Below are positions 55,153 to 64,000 of a DNA stretch of 64,000 nt, piece after piece. A program made the translations under genes and the position numbers. This DNA comes from Apodospora peruviana (lineage: Eukaryota > Ascomycota > Sordariomycetes > Sordariales > Lasiosphaeriaceae). The notes under the pieces are model-generated. The model was not told where the DNA came from, made no database searches, and saw nothing but the letters and a program-made list of their open reading frames with translations. The stretch lies in contig JAUEDM010000001.1 of NCBI GenBank assembly GCA_033439685.1, positions 8,060,001 to 8,124,000 of the forward strand, read 5' to 3'. Numbering within the stretch: position 1 is the stretch's first letter; each line of letters starts with the position of its first letter.

Positions 55153-55543
55153 GAGGGAACTTGTCAGTTGCGACTGATTAGGCTGATACAGAGAGAAGTG
55201 GAAAGGATGGGCTAGGGAAAAAGCCCGATAACGGCTGGGGTTGTTGACCTACTCTCTGGCGAGTTGCCTGCGCGACGCGGAAACTGTAAGATGTCAGTCG
55301 TGGACTCGTGGCATATTAGGTGGATGAGAGCATCGACGATGACGCATATGAGTGATGGTACCCCCCAGCACATAGGGTAGTCAGAGGAGGGATTGGCTGT
55401 CAGGGCCAAGGGAGAAGCTGGTCGGTACATAATAAATCTACACATTTGGATTTCCGTTGGATATCAATAATCCACCGAGACATCGGTTTCTTATAGGTTC
55501 ACAAACAACTCTTCAAGCTTCCTCTCTACACCCCAAGTCTACT

Positions 55544-55944
55544 ATGGTTCGCATCAGAACAATAAAACCAACATGGCCAAACATCCCAAACATTTTGCCT
55601 CCAAGATCTGTCTTGCGGTCCTTGTACCGATACTCCAACGTGTCGTCACCGTCCGTGATAGTCCTCGACTAAACAAAGATGCCTCACTCGTAGACGATAC
55701 ACGTGTCCCGCACCGTCGCGTTGGTGCGCTGACAAGTTATTGTTCCCTCGAAACACCAGCATCCGATTGTCTTCCAAGCGAATTTGCAATATTGAAAGAT
55801 CTTTGGTCTGGTGGACACCGCAGACTCAACCTGGCAACTGCTCTGGGACACGATTGCGTAAAATATCCAGCCAGATGCTCATCACGCGGCTTCTCTTGCC
55901 CTCTTAGTCAACTGGTAGGTTCCTGGTTGCTGTTCGTGTGGTAA
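55544..55944 (+). CDS. Orphan locus with two overlapping small ORFs
   Basis: A CT-rich leader precedes an ATG at 55544 that opens 42 codons (to 55672). A second ATG at 55573, in another phase, opens 123 codons to 55944 with a short hydrophobic stretch (ICLAVLVPILQRVV). Only one, or neither, may be translated. No similarity is recognised. Confidence 0.27.
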
Positions 55945-55979
55945 GTGGCAGGGTACAAAAGTGGTGAAGAGGCAGGTGC

Positions 55980-56285
55980 TCACGAGATTCCTCCCGAGTC
56001 CTCGCCCGTCTCGGGTCGCGTGTTTAGGTGGTTACGCTCCCAAGCACCTTCTTCCAGATTGGCCTGTTCGTTAACAATTACAACCAGCCCTTGGCATTGT
56101 AGTAGCTGTGAGGTCCCGTTGCTCAAGTGGAGCACATATTCCTCCCACACCTTCCGAAATCTTTCGTCCTTCTGTGCCAGGGCCCAGAGCTCTGCTGTAG
56201 TAGCATCCTCTCGAGGACCTAGCTTGCCCTTTCCAGGGGGTAGAATAGCGCCAAACATGCGTCGTAGAACACCATCTACAATCAT
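55980..56285 (-). CDS. Small hypothetical protein, 101 residues
   Basis: ATG at 56285. The protein looks coding-like, with mixed polar and hydrophobic residues and few repeats: ELWALAQKDERFRKVWEEYV, then QGLVVIVNEQANLEEGAW. No family is recognised. It could be the last exon of a longer gene, but no convincing upstream exon was found. It is convergent with the orphan locus ending at 55944. Confidence 0.38.
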   Translation of the reverse strand: MIVDGVLRRMFGAILPPGKGKLGPREDATTAELWALAQKDERFRKVWEEYVLHLSNGTSQLLQCQGLVVIVNEQANLEEGAWERNHLNTRPETGEDSGGIS

Positions 56286-56916
56286 ATTCCTTCTTCTTCA
56301 TGTCCCAGGTAGGTAGAAACCCGAGAACACAATGAAAAGGGATGTTTCTACCTAGTCCACAAAATGTTAGGCGTAGGTAGCGTGTGCTACGGAAGTAGGC
56401 TGAAGAAAGAGAGAGAGGTCCGGTACAATTCTAGAACTCTACAAGACAGGGGCAAGTGCATCAAGCTGCTCAAGATTGTTGACCCGAGTTACTTGGCGGA
56501 ATGTAATCAGTTCACAGCATTCTAGAGTGATCCATCAGAACAATTCATCTAAGGAACTACCGTGTCAAGTCGTGACCTGTTCATAATAAGTCCCAGTCAA
56601 GCAGGAATGCGCCTAAGCAGAAACACTGTCCTCTGAAATGGAATTAGCTTACATAGGTATCTAACTTCCTCTCCATCCAACTAGCTGATTATCCAGTGAA
56701 CCCTCCCTCTATATACCTTCTACCCCTTCCAACTCCATATACCTTAATGTGCTTTAAAAATACAGTCCAAATGCTTTCGATGTAACCGCTACAAAGACAT
56801 GCAAGGGGTATCTATCTTACAAAAAAATAAAGCCAACAAACGAACAGCCCACATACATGCTGTTCCAGCCCCCTTTCCCTCGCCCACTCCTACAATGGTA
56901 TAATCCATACACTCCG
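56286..56916. other. Intergenic
   Basis: No gene seen. It contains TAGGTAGG words near 56310 and the 3' region of the following minus-strand gene. Confidence 0.45.
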
Positions 56917-58524
56917 TCAGTCCTTCTTCTCTTCCCAATCCTTCTCCACCTTCCACTGGTCATCCATCCGCAACGCCGTGCCCTCGACGAGGTTACAATC
57001 GCGGTGGCCCCACTTCTCGCTGTAAACCGTCCTGCCCGCCTCATTAAGGAGGGCCCAGGAACGGGCGAAGCCAACGGGGTCGTAATAGAAGGGCTCGCCC
57101 TGGCCGCCGCGCTGGCTCGTCTGCCACGTGTTGCGCACGTCTCTGGCGCGGTACTTATAGTGGCCCATGTCGACGCCGATCTTGTTGAGAATCCGAAAAT
57201 AGGCCACCGGGTCGGCGGGCATCTTCTCCTCAATATCTGTCTCGCCACCGTCCCTCTTAACCGCTGCTGCTGCAGCAGCTGATTTCGGCTTCTCTTCCTT
57301 AGGGTTGGCAGTAGCAGCCGCCACCCTGGCAGCTTCTTCCTTTGCAGCTTTCGCCTCCTTCTCAGCCATCTCCTTATCGATTTTGGCCTGCATTTCGGGG
57401 GACGGTGGATTTGGATCGACAAACTTTGGGCGAGGCAGGGCCGGGTTGCGGTACAGAACCTCCAAGTCCGCAAAAGTGGTCGACACGTCGTTGATCAGAC
57501 CAACACGCCGCTCCTTCATCGTCCACCCGTCCATGCCCAGCTTGCCATTCATGTCGCAGTCTGTCGTGTAATACGGGATCAGCGAATCCCACCCGCCCAC
57601 GGCGTCCATGGCCTCGCGGTTCACCAGCGCCAGGTGATCGTACTGATAAAACCGGAATCCCCACCGCTCGCCCTTTTCGATTGCCATCTGCAGGTCGCGC
57701 AGGCAGTTCTCATAGATGGAGCGATAGCCAAGCTGGTTGGCGGCCGCCGGATATAGTGCTGCTTGTTTATCCTCGTCGTCGTAGAAATCGTAGTCCCTCG
57801 TAGCGGGCCGGTCGTAGTTATCCGGTCCGTCCTCGAACGAGAAGACCACCACGTCTTGGTGGCTGTAGAAGTAGTACGGGTGGTCATGCTGGTATGCTAT
57901 CGACAAAAAGAAATTCTGCATCTGGGCGAACGTGAGGAGCGTAGGGGTTTGGACGACGTGGACCCCCAATCGCTGGAGGGTCGTGTGGTTGAGGTAGAAC
58001 GGATTCTGGAGGGACAGTTTGCCTTCTTTATTTTTGTTGTGCACGCCCGTGTTTTCGACTATGTAGATGTTGTCCGCCGGCCAGCCGGCCGTGATGTAGC
58101 ACACCACAGCCTGCAGCAGCATCGGCCACGCCCTCGTAAACCCGATGAACAGCGGTGGCGGTCTCTCGAGCCCGTACTCCTCGTGCATGTTTGGTCGCGG
58201 CATGTTATAGTGTGGGATCGGGGGCGGTCTCGCTGCCGAGTTGGCGAGCAGAGGGAAGGGGTCGACGACAGGCGGAGGGGCCCATGTTGGCGTGGGCTTG
58301 TACTTGGGCGGCGCGTGTGTGGTCGGCGGTCTCCTGTCGATTGTAGGGGTGGGTTCGGTCTTGCTGTTGCTGTTTATGCCGGGGATCGACTTGAGGAAGG
58401 TGGGCGTGCCGTTGGGTGCGTATCTCGTGTAGGAGAAGAAGGCGAGGAAGATCAGGACGAGGGCGACGACGGAGGGGAGCAGGCTGCGCGCCAGACGCGG
58501 GTTCAGGGCCGGCAGAAACGCCAT
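56917..58524 (-). CDS. Type II membrane protein, glycosyltransferase-like
   Basis: Single exon, 535 residues, ATG at 58524. A short N-terminal tail is followed by one membrane segment (about residues 14-31, SLLPSVVALVLIFLAFFSY) and a Pro/Thr-rich stem to about residue 110; this is the layout of Golgi glycosyltransferases. The luminal domain begins PPLFIGFTRAWPMLLQAVVC and continues with YIVENTGVHN. FYSHQDVVVFSFED and TTDCDMNGKLG contain acidic residues that could serve as the metal/nucleotide-sugar DxD motif. An Ala/Glu/Lys-rich insert (about 395-440) interrupts the domain, and the C-terminus is again conserved-looking (KWGHRDCNLVEG). I infer a GT-A-like transferase in the secretory pathway; the exact family and sugar are not known to me. 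Confidence 0.78.
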   Translation of the reverse strand: MAFLPALNPRLARSLLPSVVALVLIFLAFFSYTRYAPNGTPTFLKSIPGINSNSKTEPTPTIDRRPPTTHAPPKYKPTPTWAPPPVVDPFPLLANSAARPPPIPHYNMPRPNMHEEYGLERPPPLFIGFTRAWPMLLQAVVCYITAGWPADNIYIVENTGVHNKNKEGKLSLQNPFYLNHTTLQRLGVHVVQTPTLLTFAQMQNFFLSIAYQHDHPYYFYSHQDVVVFSFEDGPDNYDRPATRDYDFYDDEDKQAALYPAAANQLGYRSIYENCLRDLQMAIEKGERWGFRFYQYDHLALVNREAMDAVGGWDSLIPYYTTDCDMNGKLGMDGWTMKERRVGLINDVSTTFADLEVLYRNPALPRPKFVDPNPPSPEMQAKIDKEMAEKEAKAAKEEAARVAAATANPKEEKPKSAAAAAAVKRDGGETDIEEKMPADPVAYFRILNKIGVDMGHYKYRARDVRNTWQTSQRGGQGEPFYYDPVGFARSWALLNEAGRTVYSEKWGHRDCNLVEGTALRMDDQWKVEKDWEEKKD

Positions 58525-59886
58525 CGCATTCGCATGGCGGCCGGACGAGACGAGTCAGCTATTGTCGCGTCGTCGCGGTACTGCCGGTCAGCTCGGAGGG
58601 AAGTGAGGTCGTCGACGAGACAAGATTCGAGGTAAATTCAGGTTCGAGAAAAGGAAGGTCCGTGGCAACCGGTCCACTGGCGACCCGGAGCTCGATACAG
58701 GGTACGAATACGCACTAAGCCGAATACAAACAAGAGCCCCTGAGATCCTCGAGGCTCGGCGGTTTGGGGGCGGCCGCGAAGGGATTGGCCATGGATCTGC
58801 CCTATCAACGTCAAGCTAGTCCCCTAAATTGCTGATAGGCTCCAATCTGGGGCCATGCATGCTCACCAAAGACACATGAAATCGACATCCCTCCTGACCA
58901 CAGTACGCGATATCCAACAAGAACATCGATGACGAATAACACTTGGTGATGTTGATCTTTCCGTCGCGAGGAAACCCAAGTCAACAAGCCAGCTCCAGCG
59001 ACAAAAATGGAACAAAAAGAAAAACGAAGACACCGGGAAGCTATCCGTAGTGTGGAGGCCACTGGGATGCAACGTTGCCAAGCTGCCCTGCCATCTGTGC
59101 CACAAAGCTTCGCTAACATCCGTCCGCCCCAATTGGCTTTACCCCACCGCCCAAAGGAATTCCCCAGACTGAGGTGATCCCAGCGCGCCCAGCCCGGTCG
59201 ACCCTGAAAGCTTCAACTTGCGATCGCCGAGACCTGTCACCTCCCCCGTTTGGATACCAACCAATTTCGGGCAACGTTCTCCCAGATAGCGAGACATCGA
59301 GGGGGCTTGCTTACTCTGGAAGGAGAGCAAGGGACTCGACGGTCAGCAGATCTTGTCTTTTATCTGTTTTATTTTTCATCTTTGGAATCTGTCTTCGGGG
59401 CTGCGATAAGACGCATCTGGTACGGTCACACATGTCCACCGCCAGCTGCAGGGAAACAACCGAGATCTTGTTTGGGAAGGTTGTGTCTCCAAAGTTGCAC
59501 ACCCAAACAAGCTCCCCACATCTACACATTCAACATTCTCTATGCGACACACGCAGGCGCACGCAATTAGCAATATATCCTACCGCACACGCATGCCGAA
59601 AGGTTGACAACCGTTGGACCCCACACAGTCTTCCCGCCTGCCGGGTGAGAGGAGAGGTTGAATCTAGGACCCTGGGGCCCATCTCGACACCCACATTGGG
59701 AAAAACGACCCTCTGCCAAGCCTGTCCATGGTTACAACCGGCAACTGTTGAACTGATAACGTTAAACCGGCGAGCCATCAGCAGTTTCCGACAGGGTCCC
59801 ATCCATGCTGCTGGAGACGTGGCCAGGGTAGCTTTCATTCGTCCCTCCGCAGCTGGTCTGCAGCCAGGTCATCCATCCATATAATA
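58525..59886. promoter_or_regulatory. Divergent intergenic region, type II protein / sugar transporter
   Basis: 1.36 kb between two divergent starts. No gene with recognisable motifs is seen; the stretch before 59887 is probably the transporter promoter and leader. Confidence 0.4.
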
Positions 59887-61816
59887 ATGGCGGATGATGG
59901 CTCCTCCTCAGGACGCCGTTTGTTGTCGTCGTCTCCATCCGAGTTGGCCCCCCTCCTCGATCGCGACAGCACCACCACCACCGACGAAACCGATCCGGGG
60001 CCAGAACAACAGCCGGGAGGACCGTCGACATCATCATCGCACCACGGTACCTTTAGCGACTCACGCCGCCGCCGCCGCAAGATGGAGAAGAAACTCGCCA
60101 GGGAGGTGACCGCCGGCACCACCGCCGACGACAATGGCATGGCCAAACCCGGCGCCGGGGATGACCCAATCCTCGACGATGCCATCCGGTTCGAGCACAG
60201 CCTGACGTTCATTGACGCCTGCAAACTGTACCCCGCCGCCATCGGCTGGTCCGCCTTTGTGTCTCTCGGAGTCATCATGCTGGCTTTCGATCCGCAGCTG
60301 CTCGGGAACCTGTACGCCATGCCGCGGTTCAAGCTCGACTTTGGTTATCTGTATGATGGAGAGGTACTGTTCCATCACACGATCTCCTATAAAATGAAGC
60401 GAATCGCAAGCTAATTTTCCCTCTTCTCGTCGACAGTACATCATCAGCGCGCCCTGGCAAACCGGTCTGTCGATGGGCAACCCGGTTGGGCAGGTCGTCG
60501 GCGCGCTCGTGGCCGGCTACCCGATGGAGCGCTTCGGGCGCAAGTGGACCTTCGGCACCTGCGTCGTGCTGACCGCGGCGCTCATCTTCATCCAGTTCTT
60601 TGCGCGCTCGCTCGAGGTGTTGTTGGTCGGCGAGCTTCTTGGGGGGTTGGTTCTGGGGTGCTACGCCGTCATCGCGCCGACCTACGCGTCCGAGACCTGT
60701 CCGCTGGCCATCCGCGGTATTCTGACTAGCTACGTCAACCTGTGTTTTGTCATTGGCCAGCTGCTGGGCAACAGCGTGTGCGCCGGCACGAGCAAGCTCG
60801 ACGACCACTGGGCGTACTCCATCCCCTTCGCGCTGCAATGGTTCTGGTGCGCGATTATCATTGCCGGCTTCTACTGGGTGCCCGAGAGCCCCTGGTGGCT
60901 CGTCCGACGCGGCAGACTGCAGGAGGCGGAGCATGTGCTGCGCAGGCTGGCGTCCAAGAAGGTGGATATCTCACAGACCCTGGCGGTGATTGTTGAGACG
61001 GATAGGCTGGAGCAGGAGCTCGAGATGGGCAGCACGTACTGGGACTGCTTCAAGGGGGTGAATCTCAGGCGGACCGAGATCTCGGTTGGAGTGTACTGCA
61101 CGCAGGTGTTGAGCGGGATCTATTTGATTAACTACGGGACAAACTTCTTCAACCTGGCGGGCTTGCCGACGGAGGAAGCGTTTAATATGGGGATCGGGTT
61201 TCTGGGTAAGCTTGCTCGCTTCCTCCCTCCTGATTTCCATGAATATTAACCATGTTTGACAATGACAGCTGTCGGTTTTCTCGGCACGCTGGTCTCCTGG
61301 CCACTGATTCTTCGGTATGGGCGCCGAACAATATACAACAACGGCCTCCTGTTGCTGGTCATCCTCCAGCTCATCATCGGTATTCTGGATTGCGTTCCGG
61401 GGCGGCCGCAGAAGGTGATCTGGACCGAGGCGTCGCTGATGCTCGTGTGGAATTTCTTTTATGATATTTCGATAGGGCCCGTTTGTTTCGTCATCATTTC
61501 CGAGGCCAGCGCCACGCGCGTGCGGTCCAAGAGCATTGCTGTCGCCACGGCCGCCCAGGGCGCGCTGGGCTGCGCCATGACGGTCGCGATTCCGTACATG
61601 ATCAACCCTGACCAGGCCAACATGCAAGGCAAGCTGGGTTTCTTCTTTGGCGGGCTGGCGGGTTTGTGTTTCATCTGGGCGTACTTTAGGGTTCCCGAGA
61701 CGAAAGGGAGGACGTTTGAGGAGTTGGATATTTTGTTTGAGAGGAAGGTGCCTACGAGACGGTTTAGGGATTATGTTATTGAGCATGGGGGTGCTGGTGG
61801 AGAAGTTCATGACTGA
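59887..61816 (+). CDS. MFS sugar transporter, alpha-glucoside permease type
   Basis: Three exons: 59887-60363, 60437-61205 and 61269-61816 (597 residues); introns of 73 and 63 nt, GT-AG. It is a sugar-porter MFS protein with 12 predicted helices that imports sugars with protons at the plasma membrane. Signature motifs are GYPMERFGRKW (loop 2-3), PTYASETCPLAIRG (sugar transport signature 2), PESPWWLVRRGR after helix 6, QVLSGIYLINYGTNFF in helix 7, RYGRRTIYNNG and PETKGRTFEELDILF at the end of helix 12. The last two and the overall pattern resemble fungal maltose/alpha-glucoside permeases. The cytosolic N-terminus is unusually long (about 95 low-complexity residues with LDRDSTTTTDETD), possibly a site for regulated turnover. 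The specific substrate is inferred only. Confidence 0.92.
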
Positions 61817-63298
61817 TTTATTAAGATTACGTTGGGCCGACCTCGAAGAAACGGGTCGAGGGGCCCAAGGTCGCCCTTCTCCGAGGCCAGGTTTTTGGCA
61901 TGATGCATCTCGCTAATATCAAGAACCGGCGGGAATATGTGACCCAGTAACATTTGCGTCCCTGATCCGCATGTGGTATACTGTCGTGCCACTGCCTGGT
62001 CAGCCGGCCGTGTCAAACGTGCCGGTCCCGGATCCGTTGGGTGCCCGTGGCGAATCCCCATGGAAGAGGCTCCTCTGATGCTTGAGCGGGAATGCGGAAG
62101 AGACGTTGGAGGTTCCGGGGTCAATTTTTGATCATGCGATGTGCATATTCCTAGTGATTCGGGTTATCACTATATAGCGTATGGTATCATGATACTTAAT
62201 AGTTCTCTATTTTGGATAAGTAATATCATGTTCTCGCTGTTTACCTGATTTTTTTTTTTTTTTTTTTCAATCAATGTAATTAGGTTGGTAAGGTAGGTAG
62301 GTACTACTAATATAAGGAGATGTAAACTCGGGACGCTTCTTTTCCGCGCCTGTCCATGTCACGCTTCTGCCATTTAAACGATTTCTTTTATTCCTTGAGT
62401 GCTCATACTCCTATCCTATCCCGGTTTTGATCCCTTGAACTTTTGATCCATCTTCTTATTTTGGCTTCTTTCCACTTCTGGTCCTCTTGCTCTCCTAATT
62501 TTGATTCTTTCAACTTTGACCACTCGCTCTCCCTTTTGGTTCATCTTTGACATTATTTGACTCGATTCTCGTATTTTAAACTTTCCCCTCTTCAACTCCA
62601 ATTCTTCCTTGGATGGAGTTCCAAGTTTGCAGAGTCCCATTGTGTATTTGACTGACGCAAAGTGGACAGACAGACTTGATCTGCTGTAATTAAAAGTAGT
62701 CGCAGAAACGTTAGCATGTGAGATTGGATGTTGCAAGGGGTGTGCGTCCGGGGCGAGATAACAGACGGACTTTATTTACATTGAAATCCTGGGCATGGGG
62801 GCTAGGCGAGCCGGGGCATTGCCTTTCTGTCTTTTGATCTTGGGTGTGACGGTCATCTCGTCAACAGGAACCTGGGTGAGGCCGGTAGCGTTCCAGGAAC
62901 TTTCTATCAACGTTGAGTGATGTAGTCGTGGATTTGTTTGTGAATAACCTTGTCGATGCAGGCTATGCCGCACTTGCTCCCCTCGGAAGCTGGTTCACGT
63001 CTCAAATGAGCAGCGAATTTGCGGGATCGAGGTCCTCGCGTCGATGGCATGTCGAGAGGGTGACCGGCGAGTCAGGTAATAAGCTCATTTGTCGAAGTGT
63101 ATGGTAGGTCGATAGAAAAATAATCCGACATTGTATTCTTCACCAGACTGGAAGGAAAAAAAGTGTCCAGCAGCTCAAGATAAACTTTTGTTCACCTTTT
63201 TTTTTTTTTTTTTTTTTTTTTTGGTAAAAGCAGCATGTCGCTGCCGGAGCTGAATGAGGAACTGAAGAACTATGAACATTTGCTGGATCCGTCCGGAC
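61817..63298. other. Intergenic 1.5 kb, convergent 3' ends
   Basis: This separates the transporter from the RRM-like gene on the other strand. It holds T runs at 62249-62267 and 63197-63222, a TAGGTAGG stretch near 62290 and short unconserved ORFs. Confidence 0.5.
63197..63222 (+). repeat. Poly-T tract (26 nt)
   Basis: An uninterrupted T run lying just beyond the stop codon of the minus-strand gene. Confidence 0.9.
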
Positions 63299-64000
63299 TT
63301 AGTGATAATGATGATCGCCGTGTTGATGACGGTCGCCTTGATGATACTGGTCGGCGTGATGCTGATGATTTTCGGCTCGACCTTCGATTTGATGACGGTT
63401 GGCTCGAGCTTGGCGAGATGCGGCCTCCCTAGCCTCCCTAGCCCTCTTCGCCTCATGGAACGCCTCCATCATGGCACGCTTCACCTCCTCGGTCTTCGGA
63501 ATGTCGCAAGGGTCATCGTCCCACTTGACCCCGACCCGCGGATCATCGAAGGGCGGCTCCTGTCGCGAGAGTGCGAGGAACGCGCTCTGCGCCTGGCTCC
63601 GGAAGCTTGAGAACCGCCACTCCATCATATTCACCTCCGGATGCCGAACGTGCCAGAGGATGTCGTCAATCTCGAACTTGAACTTCGACTGGAACCACGG
63701 GATCAGAAATTCCTCGTTGACCAGGTGCGGAGGCCCGGTGATGAGGAGGACCCTGGTCCTGTTAGGCGGCAGGCCCAACTGCTCGGCAACCTTGTTCCGG
63801 TTACGGCGGACGACGGTCTGCATGCCGCGGATAATCAACGGCTGAGCGTTGACATGCTGTCCGTGCTTGTCCCAGAACCGAGTTGCTTCCCCCTTGGTGA
63901 AGAAGACGAGCTTTGCAGCACCGTGCTCGTGGCGCTTTCCGCGTTGGCCCTCCTGATCCTTGTTTAAATGCATCGCGTAGATGCGGCCGACGTTCCTGAC
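63299..64000 (-). CDS. RRM-like protein, 5' part outside the window
   Basis: The frame is open from the right edge, so the start lies beyond 64000. Visible are VRNVGRIYAMHLNKD, then GAAKLVFFTKGEATRFW, a beta2-beta3-alpha pattern of an RNA-recognition motif. TRVLLITGPPHLVNEEFLIP follows, which could begin a second RRM-like fold, with a segment WHVRHPEVNMMEWRFSSFRS that closes it. The C-terminal part is charged (EAKRAREAREAASRQARANR) and ends in a His/Gln/Asp-rich tail. The protein probably binds RNA, but the divergence is high and aromatic RNP residues are not obvious. The His-rich end is translated from a simple repeat; the last exon could end differently if an unseen intron exists. Confidence 0.65.
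   Translation of the reverse strand, partial: VRNVGRIYAMHLNKDQEGQRGKRHEHGAAKLVFFTKGEATRFWDKHGQHVNAQPLIIRGMQTVVRRNRNKVAEQLGLPPNRTRVLLITGPPHLVNEEFLIPWFQSKFKFEIDDILWHVRHPEVNMMEWRFSSFRSQAQSAFLALSRQEPPFDDPRVGVKWDDDPCDIPKTEEVKRAMMEAFHEAKRAREAREAASRQARANRHQIEGRAENHQHHADQYHQGDRHQHGDHHYH

Overview
The window is nuclear DNA of a filamentous ascomycete, most likely a sordariomycete (Sordariales-type). The reasons are short GT-AG introns of about 55-95 nt, pyrimidine-rich leaders, genes about 2-3 kb apart, a HET-domain incompatibility locus, a secreted cytochrome-b (AA8) protein, a fungal AzgA-type purine permease, and C-to-T / G-to-A decay of repeats that resembles RIP. No tRNA, rRNA, CRISPR array or prokaryotic operon was seen. 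Exon joins were worked out by hand from splice sites, reading frame and family conservation.

Left part (0-32.5 kb), ordinary gene-bearing DNA: two large disordered proteins of unknown function (258-1856, 2977-5166); an AzgA-like hypoxanthine/adenine/guanine permease (8880-10822); a double GFA/CENP-V-type zinc protein (11279-12364); the catalytic subunit of tRNA A34 deaminase, Tad2, with a long extension (15647-13250); two neighbouring same-strand genes that each join a half zinc-cluster motif to C-terminal membrane segments (19467-16975 and 24148-22037); a DUF2439 Mte1/Dbl2-type DNA-repair protein (29746-26435); and, divergent from it, a BAR-SH3 protein (30854-32492).

Middle part (32.5-50.8 kb), accessory-looking: a five-exon homogentisate-dioxygenase-like gene (36024-34051), gene fragments, a HET-domain pseudogene (42133-40102) with several stops, a frameshift and a 15-copy 16-bp minisatellite, diverged inverted repeats on both sides of it, a small secreted AA8 cytochrome (43967-43196), a predicted permuted-papain-like protein (47433-46405), and the first of two TA-flanked MITE-like elements (46045-46268).

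Right part (50.8-64 kb): an SREBP-type bHLH factor without membrane anchor (50875-52019), the second MITE copy (54095-54296), a patch of small orphan ORFs (53.4-56.3 kb), a type II membrane protein with glycosyltransferase-like features (58524-56917), an alpha-glucoside-type sugar transporter (59887-61816) and an RRM-like gene that runs off the right edge (64000-63299).

The genes do not form one pathway. The observations most worth following are the adjacent pair of putative membrane-tethered half-zinc-cluster proteins, the decayed HET locus inside inverted repeats, the two MITE copies, and two stop-free introns whose length is a multiple of three.
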